54,676 nucleotides of DNA from Candidatus Poribacteria bacterium (lineage in GTDB: Bacteria; Poribacteria; WGA-4E; WGA-3G), in assembly GCA_028820635.1 (NCBI GenBank), contig JAPPIG010000105.1, positions 1-54,676 of the forward strand. Reading direction: 5' to 3'. A program made the position numbers and the translations under genes. The first letter of the stretch is position 1, and each line of letters opens with the position of its first letter. The notes beneath the pieces are model-generated. The model had not been told where the DNA came from, searched no databases, and saw only the letters and a program-made list of their open reading frames with translations. Of this stretch, positions 1 to 7,982 are shown one piece after another.

Positions 1-47
1 TACGACATCAACTCTCAAATCCTTCAATAATCTTCAAGACTGCGTAA

Positions 48-530
48 GTCCTGGAATGGTACGAATTACAAGCAAGTCCAAGCGACATTATGGATTCATG
101 CTTCCGACAAGATAAAATTATATGGCAAGAAATGGCAAAAGAAGGACAATTTTATATTGATAGAGACAAATTTTATTCACTTGATACGACACGGATATTA
201 ACAGGCAACAACCTTAGTTATTTGCTTGGTATCTTAAATTCAAAATTTTTTCTTTTCGCTTTCAAGAATTACTATGCGGGTGGTCATTTGGGTGCAAAAG
301 GAGTCAGGTTTAAAAGCGAATTTATGAAAAACTTTCCTATTCCACCTATCACCGATGCAAACCAGCCCATTGTTGCAGAGATTGAAAACAAGGTTGACGA
401 AATCCTTGATGCTAAACACACGGACCCCGGAGCAGACACTTCCTCCCTTGAAGATGAAATTGATAAACTGGTATATGAATTGTATAATTTAACGGAAGAT
501 GAGATTGCGATTGTGGAGGGAAATGAATGA
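48..530 (+). CDS. C-terminal fragment of a type IIG (Eco57I/TaqI-like) restriction-modification enzyme
   Basis: The translated tail has features of the C-terminal specificity region of fused methyltransferase-nuclease (type IIG) enzymes: WYELQASPSD, then KIIWQEMAKEGQFY, a segment LSYLLGILNSKFF, the motif GVRFKSEFMKNFPIPP, and an acidic helical end LVYELYNLTEDE. These match the TaqI-like target-recognition domain followed by the usual short C-terminal helix. The first clear ATG is at 90, but family-like sequence is readable back to 48. An in-frame TAA at 45-47 interrupts it there. The +2 frame upstream (LKSFNNLQDCV) could be the continuation across a one-base shift. The catalytic domains lie outside the window. 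The stop overlaps the next start (ATGA). Family assignment is good; whether the gene is intact cannot be decided here. Confidence 0.72.
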   Translation, partial: VLEWYELQASPSDIMDSCFRQDKIIWQEMAKEGQFYIDRDKFYSLDTTRILTGNNLSYLLGILNSKFFLFAFKNYYAGGHLGAKGVRFKSEFMKNFPIPPITDANQPIVAEIENKVDEILDAKHTDPGADTSSLEDEIDKLVYELYNLTEDEIAIVEGNE

Positions 531-1558
531 ATACATCAAACGATAAACCACGGACAGTTCAGGACATCATCCGCGAGATAGAAACAAAATCGAAAGGTAG
601 CGGTTATATTTATCGAGGTGAACGTAAACACTATCCAAAAGTTTCTTCAAAACTCTTTCGTGAATTTGATATTGAGGATGATAACTTTGATATTGAACTT
701 GTTCAAAAAGAGATGTTAAATTCGGCAAAAAAACATATAGGGCAGTTACCTCAAGATTTTATACCTGGAAAAGAAATTTACACTTCATCCGCAACCAGTA
801 TATTTTTCCCAGAAGCGTATATAAATAAAAAAATTGATTTTGAAATTTTAACAGAACTTCAACATTACGGAGGCAAAACGAACCTTATTGACTTCACAAC
901 TGACTACTTTATTGCCCTTTTCTTTGCTTGTAATGGACTTTTTAATGAAGATGGCAGGATAATTCTGCAGAAAACTAAGAATATTGAAGATCCAATTGAT
1001 TACCCTCAAATTCCACGACATCGCATCATTGCTCAAAAAAGCGTATTTGTTAGACCATCCAAAGGTTTTATTAAAATAAACGATGACGATATAGTCACTA
1101 TTCCGGCCTACCTTAAACAGTTTCTGTTAGAACATCTGCGGAAGTTCCATAGCATATCTACAGAAACCATTTATAACGACCTTCATGGATTTATTAGAAA
1201 CCAAGATCACCACGAAAGTGCCTACTTGGAGTTTTATAAGGGATTTGTGTGCCAAAGTAGTGCCTTTAAAGCAACAATCCATGAAGAAAAACAGAAGGAA
1301 TATAAAAAAGCAATTGAACATTATGACAAAGCAATAAAATTGAATCCAGGGATTGACATGGCCTATTGCAATCGCGGAGAGGCTTTGTTACACTTTAGAA
1401 AATGGGAAAAAGCGAGAAAAGACCTGATTACTGCCAAGAACATGGGGGTGAAAATCATCGCTTCATTCCAAAACGACTACGCAAGCGTTGAAGACTTTGA
1501 GCAGAAAACCGGTATTCAGTTGCCAGAAGACATCGCCGCAATGCTAACTTCCTCGTAA
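527..1558 (+). CDS. FRG-domain protein with C-terminal TPR segment
   Basis: The protein is 343 residues long. An FRG domain (named for its Phe-Arg-Gly motif) is recognisable: YRGERKHYPKVSSKLFRE near residue 28 and LQHYGGKTNLIDFTTDYFIA followed by LFFACNG near residue 115. The region around residues 245-305 reads as tetratricopeptide repeats (KKAIEHYDKAIKLNPGID, then AYCNRGEALLHFRKWEKA). There is no signal peptide, so it is probably cytoplasmic. It overlaps the upstream restriction-modification gene by four bases (ATGA), which implies translational coupling. FRG proteins have no settled biochemical activity but often occur in mobile and defence neighbourhoods. A link to restriction or anti-phage defence here is inference from the overlap. 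Confidence 0.8.
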   Translation: MNTSNDKPRTVQDIIREIETKSKGSGYIYRGERKHYPKVSSKLFREFDIEDDNFDIELVQKEMLNSAKKHIGQLPQDFIPGKEIYTSSATSIFFPEAYINKKIDFEILTELQHYGGKTNLIDFTTDYFIALFFACNGLFNEDGRIILQKTKNIEDPIDYPQIPRHRIIAQKSVFVRPSKGFIKINDDDIVTIPAYLKQFLLEHLRKFHSISTETIYNDLHGFIRNQDHHESAYLEFYKGFVCQSSAFKATIHEEKQKEYKKAIEHYDKAIKLNPGIDMAYCNRGEALLHFRKWEKARKDLITAKNMGVKIIASFQNDYASVEDFEQKTGIQLPEDIAAMLTSS

Positions 1559-1580
1559 ACATAACAGGAACAAAAAATGT

Positions 1581-1758
1581 CAGAATCGCTGATTGACGCG
1601 GAGGACTCGGATTATTGAGTCTGCTATATTGATGTTCTCAGTGAAGTCAGTGTCCGAGACAAGTTAGCCTGCAACAGACGCTTGGGTGTATCCAAGTGAA
1701 CCTTGGATGTGCCAGGGAAAAATCCGAGTCCTCCGTGATAATCCGCGATTCAGACAAC
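1581..1758. repeat. Inverted-repeat element, MITE-like
   Basis: Two arms, CGGAGGACTCGGATT at 1599-1613 and its exact reverse complement at 1721-1735, sit inside longer imperfect arms (1581-1614 and 1720-1754). The inner part holds a further small hairpin, ATCCAAG-N5-CTTGGAT. Related pieces ending in GATTCAGACAA occur at about 2655-2686 and 4122-4175, so this looks like one member of a dispersed non-coding repeat family. No protein-coding potential of its own is visible. Confidence 0.6.
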
Positions 1759-1850
1759 CCAAAATCAGAAACTCCCATTAAATCCGTTGATAACTGGCGC
1801 AAGTTGTGGTATACTGTCTTCAACTTTGGTAGGAAGAGGTAATAAATACG

Positions 1851-2078
1851 ATGAAAACACTTGCGTTGGAAACTGATTATAAAATCAAATTGCCCCTTGA
1901 CTGGGTAAAAGAATTGGGCTTGGAATCGGGTGTCGTGATCGAAAGAACAGACGATGGCATATTGATCCGTCCCTCCGCTACACAGACGTGGGACGATATT
2001 TATGCCCAAAAACTTAAAATAGGTGCACCTTCGGCATTAGACTTGTCCGAGGTAAGCGGTGATGACCTTATCTTCTGA
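1851..2078 (+). CDS. AbrB/VapB-like antitoxin
   Basis: This 75-residue protein has a SpoVT/AbrB-type swapped-hairpin DNA-binding N terminus: KTLALETDYKIKLPLDWVKE, then GLESGVVIERTDDGILIRPS. The C-terminal tail (WDDIYAQKL...LSEVSGDDLIF) would be the toxin-binding part. It overlaps the following PIN-domain gene by 20 bases, the standard antitoxin-then-toxin order. AbrB-type antitoxins usually bind their own promoter together with the toxin, so autoregulation is expected. No operator was identified. An AGGAAGAGGT stretch before the ATG serves as the ribosome binding site. Confidence 0.82.
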   Translation: MKTLALETDYKIKLPLDWVKELGLESGVVIERTDDGILIRPSATQTWDDIYAQKLKIGAPSALDLSEVSGDDLIF

Positions 2079-2652
2079 TCAATACGCGCCGCGTGGATTG
2101 GACGCGATGCTGATTGTTTATTCCCTACTCGGAAATCATCCCGCTTCAGCCGTTTGCGAAGCATTTATTCGAGAGCGCGCCAGTTGGTTTACAACAACAC
2201 TCACGTTGCTTGAAGCAAAAGCGATCCTGACAAAAGTTTACGCTGCGAATGCCAATCTTGTCTCACAACGACTCTCTCAATTTTCCGTAGGCCCCATAGA
2301 AATTATTGAGGTGGACTTATCAATAACTCTTGCAGCGATGCAGATCGCTGATACATTAGAAATCGACATGACTGATGCAGTTCTGCTGCAAGCAGCGCGC
2401 ATCCGTGGTGCTAACATCCTTGCAACAGATGACCGAAAACTGGTACATGCATGCAATCAAGTAGATATAGCCGTTGAAAATCCGATTGATACTCAGCTGC
2501 GTAGACAAATGGCAAGTTGGGAGTCGGAAAACTTACCGCAAAAAGGGTTGCCGCGCATTCTAAGTCGAATTCATCAGTGGCTGGAGCAGAACCATCAACA
2601 AGCCGCTGAAGATTTCTGGTGCCAAACCGGCGGTGGAAGCCATCTACCCTAA
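2059..2652 (+). CDS. PIN-domain ribonuclease toxin (VapC-like)
   Basis: The 197-residue protein has the acidic PIN residues: D15 in LDAMLIVYSLLG, E52 in TLLEAKAIL, D106 in MTDAVLLQAAR and D124/D125 in ILATDDRKL. These would coordinate Mg2+ or Mn2+ for RNA cleavage. It starts with GTG at 2059; an ATG at 2062 is an equally good start. The first 12 residues overlap the antitoxin gene. It is longer than a typical VapC (about 130 residues). The extra 50 or so residues at the C terminus (RRQMASWESENL onwards) end in low-conservation sequence running into a repeat fragment near 2640, so the original stop may have been altered by repeat insertion. RNA target unknown. Confidence 0.8.
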   Translation: MMTLSSDQYAPRGLDAMLIVYSLLGNHPASAVCEAFIRERASWFTTTLTLLEAKAILTKVYAANANLVSQRLSQFSVGPIEIIEVDLSITLAAMQIADTLEIDMTDAVLLQAARIRGANILATDDRKLVHACNQVDIAVENPIDTQLRRQMASWESENLPQKGLPRILSRIHQWLEQNHQQAAEDFWCQTGGGSHLP

Positions 2653-2889
2653 CAGAATCCGTGCTAATCCGAGATTCAGACAACATCTTGCTGTGAATAA
2701 ACATCATACACGTTTACACATGCCCAACTTATCCCTACCACCTCATCTTCAAATCACCCAAGCCATCGTCAGTTTCCCAGCAGCATCAACTGCAAATATA
2801 TCTTTAGAGGTCATGACTTCCACAACCTCAGTTAACGAGCGATCATACCGGCAAAAATAAAAAAAAACGCAAAAAATCTCAATTTTTCC

Positions 2890-2918
2890 TTGACAAAACC
2901 CAATTATTATGTTATAAT
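2890..2918 (+). promoter_or_regulatory. Consensus sigma-70 type promoter
   Basis: TTGACA at 2890-2895 and TATAAT at 2913-2918 are separated by exactly 17 bases, a perfect consensus. It points toward the HTH gene at 3175. The -10 and spacer lie inside a perfect inverted repeat (2895-2943), so the promoter is likely under operator control. Confidence 0.75.
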
Positions 2919-2943
2919 AAAATTAACATAATAATTGGGTTTT
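2895..2943. repeat. Perfect 20-bp inverted repeat over a promoter
   Basis: The arms at 2895-2914 and 2924-2943 are exact reverse complements (core CCCAATTATTATGTTA), separated by 9 bases. The left arm covers the promoter spacer. The right arm runs into a T-rich stretch, so the same sequence could also form an AT-rich terminator hairpin. The position over a promoter favours an operator, but both readings stay open. Confidence 0.7.
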
Positions 2944-3035
2944 TATTTTCATCACATACAGCACCATCAAACAAAGAGGAGAAAAGAAAAAAACGCAAAA
3001 AACACGTCACATTCCTTGCCCTGACTGGGTTTTAC

Positions 3036-3155
3036 CACGTCACTGTGACGTGCAAAACGTCCTAAATGTGACGTGTAACGTCCTAAAAGTGACGTGCAAA
3101 CGTCTTAAATGTGACGTGTAACGTCCTAAAAGTGACGTGCAAACGTCCTAATTAT
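3036..3155. repeat. Iteron-like direct repeats with GTGACGTG cores
   Basis: GTGACGTG occurs at 3045, 3068, 3089, 3111 and 3132, spaced 23, 21, 22 and 21 bases, close to two helical turns. Between them is ACGTCCTAAA or a near variant. Units alternate between GTGACGTGCAAACGTC and GTGACGTGTAACGTCC forms, giving a 43-base higher-order repeat. The first unit forms a palindrome CACGTCAC-T-GTGACGTG at 3036-3052, and an outlying ACGTCAC lies at 3004-3010. The array ends about 20 bases before the HTH gene. The layout suits cooperative binding by a regulator, or an iteron origin. Confidence 0.8.
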
Positions 3156-3174
3156 ACACAAGTTGAGGCACATT

Positions 3175-3726
3175 ATGAACATAGATCAAGCGACACAAAA
3201 TGTGGAAACATCAGGTGAGGAAACACCCGATATAGAAACACTTGAAGAATCACTAATAGAACTCGCAGAGAAGCTTGGCTGCGAAGAAGTTATTGAGACA
3301 TATCACAAAATCACTGGCGAAACAACCGAGGAAGAAGAACTCTTTGATGTCAAATCTTACTCGCTTGATACAACCCTTATCCGTGTCCGAATGAAAGAAC
3401 GCAACCTTGCACTCAAAGACGTACAAGAACAAATCGGTGTCGCCTATCGAACCCTTATCCGTTGGCTCAACAGAGACGACTTCCCAAAACACCAGAATCT
3501 TGTCAAACTTGCTGAAATTTTAGAACTTGAACCACATAAGTTGGTGTATAGGTGGAGAAGGTACGGCGATAACCGCCCCAATGAAAATAATGATGCACTC
3601 CGCTATATTCAACGGCGCATTGAAACCATTGTGACCGAAATCCTTGACGATAAGGAAACCTCTAAGGAGAAAAAATTTGACGCACTCGTCAAATACCACA
3701 ACATCCTCCTCAAAGCAACAAAATGA
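3175..3726 (+). CDS. HTH (Cro/C1-like) DNA-binding protein
   Basis: From the ATG at 3175 the protein has 183 residues. That start is chosen because TTGAGG lies 6 bases upstream; a TTG at 3163 would overlap this site. The N-terminal 55 residues are acidic (ETLEESLIELAEKLG...EETTEEEELF). A helix-turn-helix follows at about residues 65-125: TLIRVRMKERNLALKDVQEQ, then GVAYRTLIRWLNRDDFPKHQ, and LVKLAEILELEPHKLVYRWR. The last 45 residues are charged helix. It sits directly behind the repeat array and palindromic promoter, so autoregulation through those sites is the simplest reading. It could instead be a regulator of an integrated element. No replication-initiator domain is seen. Confidence 0.75.
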   Translation: MNIDQATQNVETSGEETPDIETLEESLIELAEKLGCEEVIETYHKITGETTEEEELFDVKSYSLDTTLIRVRMKERNLALKDVQEQIGVAYRTLIRWLNRDDFPKHQNLVKLAEILELEPHKLVYRWRRYGDNRPNENNDALRYIQRRIETIVTEILDDKETSKEKKFDALVKYHNILLKATK

Positions 3727-3853
3727 AATAGGACAACACGTTACAAACTCAATCATCTAAATGTAAATCAACCCGATAAATTAGATTTACTGAATATAAA
3801 CAAAGATTTTAGCCAGAACCATTCAATTGTCGAGTTTCCCATTTAATTGTATT

Positions 3854-4180
3854 GTAGGAGGGAACTCCGGGGAATGTCTAAATGGCATTCATACCGTTGA
3901 TTTCTTGATTTGGATTCCCGACTATCATTGTGTTTTGTCGCGATTCGAAGTTCGCTCCTACAAGAAAAAACAGATGTAGCCTGTGCGATTATTGGAGACT
4001 TAAATGTCTCTGTGTAAAGTTTTTACATTAACCGCTCCTACCCTTTTCTTGTAGGAGGGCTTTGTAAGCCCGATTTTCCCGAATACCAAAGCGCATTCAA
4101 TATTGTTTTGTCAGAAAGTTGTCCGAAATCCGCGTAATCCGTGTAATCTGTGCAAATCCGTGATTCAGACAATTAACAAA
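3854..4180. repeat. Intergenic block of palindromic repeats
   Basis: No gene is visible between 3727 and 4201. The stretch holds an inverted pair (GTAGGAGGGAACTCCGG at 3854 and the opposing CGAAGTTCGCTCCTAC ending at 3961). Inside it is the GAATGTCTAAATGGCATTC palindrome with the conserved tail ATACCGTTGATTTCTTGATT. A second short form, GTAGGAGGGCTTTGTAAGCC, starts at 4051. A fragment of the AATCCGTG...GATTCAGACAA family lies at 4122-4175. These motifs recur throughout the window. Confidence 0.7.
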
Positions 4181-4201
4181 ATATTTACTCACCTGTCAAA
4201 A

Positions 4202-5854
4202 TCAATACAACACATGCACCCGATTTTTACCACGCAGCGTCTCATCAGGCATAACAATCGGCATTTCAACAATTGCGATAAGCCATCCATCAGCACTAAT
4301 AGCGAGCGTGTCGTAAGGGAGTTGCCCTTCCGTCCGATAGGTATAAAGATATTTCGCTAACCCACTACCTTTAGCCGTTAGATCAAACACCGAAACACCG
4401 TGAAGACTCTCGTTTGGGTTTTGGCTTCGCTTAGAAACACCCAACGCAGCATATCGTCCATCGTCATCAATACGTAAACCTTGCGGCATATTTTCAAGTT
4501 TCCATTGCCAAACCTTTTCGCCACCCCACGAATAGGCAAATAACGTCATCCCGTTAGGGTGCATAGTAGAAGGACGTTGTGCACCCTTCTGGAGATGATA
4601 AGGGATATAGGTATCGCCTGTAACAAATAGAGCAGCAGCGTTCGTTGCGCCAATAGTACCGGTTGTAGCAATAATCGGCACACCACTCACCTCCAGTGGT
4701 GTTGCCAAATTCTGTTCCCATATCGGCTCAGGATTGTCCACACCAAAAATAAAAGCGCGTCCATCATCTGTTGTCACGTTGATAAACTTTCCATCAGGCG
4801 ACATACTGACACCACGCCAAAAGGTAACCCCTTTGAAATAAGGGGCAAGCGGTTCAAAATCAGCGTGCCACTTTTCTGTTCCAGTCTCCACATCAAGTAC
4901 AGAGAGCGTCCCGTTGCCCTTTCCACTTTCATCTGTAACAAGCGCAAGCACTTTACCGTCTACACTAACGTCAAACCAGCGAAATATCTTCTGCATAGCT
5001 TCTTCACCAGGCCATTTCCATTTAACATCCCCAGTTTTAGCGTCAAATCGATAGAGCATAGACCGCTTTTGGGGCATTTCGTTCTGTGTCCACGAATGCA
5101 CACCTGCAACCAATAGATCACCGTTTGGCAACGTCCGCATACACGACTGACCGGGATAACTCACCCACGCATACACACTCTCTGGATTAGTTGGCGTGGA
5201 GGTCTCAATATCATCTGCCGTTCGGTATTTCCAACGAAGCTGCGGCGTTTTCCCTGTTAACGCGTAGCAATAGATAAATCCATCCGCTGCTTGTTCTCCA
5301 ACATAAAGCAATGTATTGTCAGGACCAAATGCGATGTGTCTAACATAACCTTCCGAAATACGAGTTTTCCATACTGTTTCACCGGTTATTGGATGAACAA
5401 TCGCGAGGTGTCCTCTATCCGTTGCAACTGCAAGCTTATATGTTCCAGTTCCATGCCCAAATGCTATTGCGGTCGGTTTAGCAGGTTGACGCAAATTTTC
5501 CATCAACGATAAAAGCCCATCTAATTCAACCGTACGAATGAGGTAGGGAATAGGTTTCAAAGGGGAAGTGCCTTCTGTTATGCTTTTCCCGGAACGAAAC
5601 TGATAACTTTGATTCGGATGCCATGCCAATTCCAGTAAAACACGTTTCTCATCAAGTTTTTGAGACGAGACATTTTCAAATGTTGTGCTTTGCTCTCCAA
5701 CAGCAACCTCAATTTTCGAACCAATTCCGCCTTTCGTTTCAGACTCAAGCACTACACCTGCGCGAACCCAGGCAACGTCGATTTCAGCCATCACCGCCCC
5801 AATCGGCGGAATAATAAACAATAATAGTAGACAAAAAAAACGAATATGTTTCAT
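4202..5854 (-). CDS. Secreted PQQ/WD-like beta-propeller protein
   Basis: The 550-residue protein starts with a Sec signal peptide (MKHIRFFCLLLLFIIPPIGA, cleavage near AVMA), so it is probably periplasmic or exported. From about residue 120 it has repeated propeller strands with PQQ-like ends: GHLAIVHPITGETVWKTRI, GDVKWKWPG, LSVLDVETGTEKWHADF, GEKVWQWKLE. An AAAGGAG ribosome binding site precedes the ATG. It is the third gene downstream of a cobalamin riboswitch on the same strand, separated from its upstream neighbour by 173 bases with one palindromic repeat. Co-transcription is therefore possible but unproven. No enzymatic motif is seen; a ligand-binding or scaffold role is inference. Confidence 0.75.
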   Translation of the reverse strand: MKHIRFFCLLLLFIIPPIGAVMAEIDVAWVRAGVVLESETKGGIGSKIEVAVGEQSTTFENVSSQKLDEKRVLLELAWHPNQSYQFRSGKSITEGTSPLKPIPYLIRTVELDGLLSLMENLRQPAKPTAIAFGHGTGTYKLAVATDRGHLAIVHPITGETVWKTRISEGYVRHIAFGPDNTLLYVGEQAADGFIYCYALTGKTPQLRWKYRTADDIETSTPTNPESVYAWVSYPGQSCMRTLPNGDLLVAGVHSWTQNEMPQKRSMLYRFDAKTGDVKWKWPGEEAMQKIFRWFDVSVDGKVLALVTDESGKGNGTLSVLDVETGTEKWHADFEPLAPYFKGVTFWRGVSMSPDGKFINVTTDDGRAFIFGVDNPEPIWEQNLATPLEVSGVPIIATTGTIGATNAAALFVTGDTYIPYHLQKGAQRPSTMHPNGMTLFAYSWGGEKVWQWKLENMPQGLRIDDDGRYAALGVSKRSQNPNESLHGVSVFDLTAKGSGLAKYLYTYRTEGQLPYDTLAISADGWLIAIVEMPIVMPDETLRGKNRVHVLY

Positions 5855-5906
5855 AGAAATAACTCCTTTATAGGTAGGTGCGTTTTATACACTTGAACCT
5901 CTTCTT

Positions 5907-5932
5907 GTAGGAGCGACCTCCCGGTCGCGACC
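5907..5932. repeat. Palindromic REP-like unit
   Basis: A single unit with core GTAGGAGCGACCTCCCGG followed by TCGCGAC lies between two minus-strand genes. It can fold as a GC-rich hairpin and belongs to the family seen at 8158, 10435, 10918, 21920, 24637 and 31292. Confidence 0.8.
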
Positions 5933-6027
5933 CTATTCTTATACTTTTAAAGTGTATTGACGTTGATTTGGGCGCACAATACTATAGTTTTAAATATTCT
6001 ACTTTATCTATCAATACCTATACACAA

Positions 6028-7947
6028 TTAATCCGCCACTCTCCACAATCCTCGCCCTAACCTCGCACCGAGCAGCACACCGATGAATGTATACACGAAT
6101 CCTTCAACAACAATGCGAAGCAAAATATACCAATCTGCAAAAAAGAGTCGGTAAAACAGAATAGAGAGTTGAAAATCGACATAAACAGCAATCGCATCGC
6201 ATATACCGAACACAAGTGCCCACATAAGCAGACCACGCCTTCGCACGAGCAGAAAACCAGTCTCTAACAGCAGAACACTTGTACCTGTATAGATTATCGT
6301 CATCGGTGTGAAAAGCCCAAACGTAACGCCACTGAGCAGTAAACGCACCGCAGAGACAAGCAAAATTACCCCGCTTTTACCGTGAAACTGCAAGGTATTG
6401 GAAGTTTGCGGAGTGTTATCACCCGGTGCACCGGAAATATAGATTAACAATGCTGTGAGCAACGCATAGTAGAGTGTCTCATTAACTAAACCTATTAGCA
6501 GCACCGAGAAGGGACCAAGGATCGCACGAATAAGATTCAAAAACAGTGTTGATGGCACAACAATTGCCACAAATATCGTTGTGCCGAACAACGCAATAAC
6601 AATGAGTTGCTTGGTTGTGAAACGAACAAAGAATTGTCTGTGAAACCTTAGCAGCACCACAAGTCCGATGCAGCTGACAATAACTGCCAGTCCACTCACA
6701 TACAGCGCGTGTCGGTTTGGAACGATGAGGTGAAGTGGTCGTTCTTCACTGAGAACTGTCGTATCACTTCCCCATATCTTCACCGCAATCTCACGTTCAA
6801 ATCCACCAGCTTTAGCAGATTCTGGGTGAAAATAGATAGGCAAAGCGATAGAGGTCAATTCTCCTCCCGGTAAACTTGCAAAACTGATACTTCGATCCGT
6901 ACCAGCGTTCACCGCATCTGGCGGTGCCAGAAATGATACTGCTTCCCCACTCCGCATATCACGGTTGATTGACGAAACAACCACGTGGATAGTTTCTTCA
7001 CCTTGATTGTGAATACGGACTGTCTGATAAGTTACAGGGGTATATGCATCAGTCTGCTCTGTGCCAAGCCAACTAAATAAAGGACGTGCATGGTAGATAG
7101 TATCTTCTCGCTGTCTCGGATCCGCTATGCCTGCTGCATCTGTAGGCATCTCAATTGTTTCAATGGAAAGGTGTTCAACAATCTCAGAGACATTTGCTAT
7201 CCGTAACTGCACTGTTGTTTTCTGTTCCCAAGTTTCCCCCTCGATTGTCGTGAAGCGAACAACACCCGAAATTTCTTGCATGTCCGATTGTCTTGGGGTT
7301 TCTATGGAAACTTCAGATGTCCTCAAAACTAATTGACGATACCAATCTTCCGATGCAACACTAAACGTCCCCGTAGTTGAAAGGTAGGCTTTCCCATCCC
7401 TTGTCTCAACCTTCCAATCTTCAGGCATACGAATAACATGCAATGTTGACGGTAAATAGATTTCCAGATCAAAGGAAGTAGGTGCGTTTCCATTTTTAAC
7501 CATGACTGTGGCTGTCATCTCACTTCCATGCAGGATAAGTGCCTTTTGACCACCACGCAACGAATCTTGTACATCCGACTTCACAGCGGCACCATAAGGG
7601 ATAGCAATTTCCAAACCACCTTGGGCGTAGGTGCGCGGCGCTGTTACTGTTTGAACGCTAACACGTTCCGAGGCCGAGCTCACTTCAAATCTATAGGTTT
7701 CCCCTTCCTGCCACTCAAAATAGAGTGATTCTATCTGTCGTGGCGGCACGGGGAAATTGAGTTGAGCGATCATCGTTCCATCGGAATTATAGGCAGAAAC
7801 CTGTTTGATCGGCACCTCGTCCGCAAACTGCACCTTAGCACCGAGCGGAAAGAAGGTTATCTGCCAGGATAGCGTATCCTCTTTTGCTTCAGGTGTGCAA
7901 CCGATGAAAAGTACCGGAAGAAAAAGCAAAAGTCCCCATTTCCCCAT
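6028..7947 (-). CDS. Lipoprotein with multi-pass membrane C-terminal domain (possible transporter component)
   Basis: The start is set at 7947 by AAGG 8 bases upstream and a lipoprotein signal (MGKWGLLLFLPVLFIGC). The open frame runs back to 8376, but that part only translates palindromic repeats. The 639-residue product has an exported beta-rich region to about residue 405. From about 414 come roughly six to eight hydrophobic segments: LYVSGLAVIVSCIGLVVL, VIALFGTTIFVAIVV, LLTALLIYISG, MTIIYTGTSVLLLETGFL, IVVEGFVYTFIGVLLGARLG. The C-terminal architecture recalls ECF-transporter S components, but I cannot assign a family. It lies downstream of a riboswitch-controlled propeller gene, which suggests cobalamin or other micronutrient transport. 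That role is inference. Confidence 0.6.
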   Translation of the reverse strand: MGKWGLLLFLPVLFIGCTPEAKEDTLSWQITFFPLGAKVQFADEVPIKQVSAYNSDGTMIAQLNFPVPPRQIESLYFEWQEGETYRFEVSSASERVSVQTVTAPRTYAQGGLEIAIPYGAAVKSDVQDSLRGGQKALILHGSEMTATVMVKNGNAPTSFDLEIYLPSTLHVIRMPEDWKVETRDGKAYLSTTGTFSVASEDWYRQLVLRTSEVSIETPRQSDMQEISGVVRFTTIEGETWEQKTTVQLRIANVSEIVEHLSIETIEMPTDAAGIADPRQREDTIYHARPLFSWLGTEQTDAYTPVTYQTVRIHNQGEETIHVVVSSINRDMRSGEAVSFLAPPDAVNAGTDRSISFASLPGGELTSIALPIYFHPESAKAGGFEREIAVKIWGSDTTVLSEERPLHLIVPNRHALYVSGLAVIVSCIGLVVLLRFHRQFFVRFTTKQLIVIALFGTTIFVAIVVPSTLFLNLIRAILGPFSVLLIGLVNETLYYALLTALLIYISGAPGDNTPQTSNTLQFHGKSGVILLVSAVRLLLSGVTFGLFTPMTIIYTGTSVLLLETGFLLVRRRGLLMWALVFGICDAIAVYVDFQLSILFYRLFFADWYILLRIVVEGFVYTFIGVLLGARLGRGLWRVAD

Positions 7948-7982
7948 AACAAATACCTTTTCATGTCGGATTTGATAGATCT

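Noticed and set aside
2633..2860. Small protein after the PIN-domain gene
   Set aside because: It overlaps a repeat fragment, has no ribosome binding site and reads like non-coding sequence.
3036..3155. CRISPR array
   Set aside because: Units are only 21-23 bases with almost identical linkers; there are no unique spacers and no cas genes nearby.
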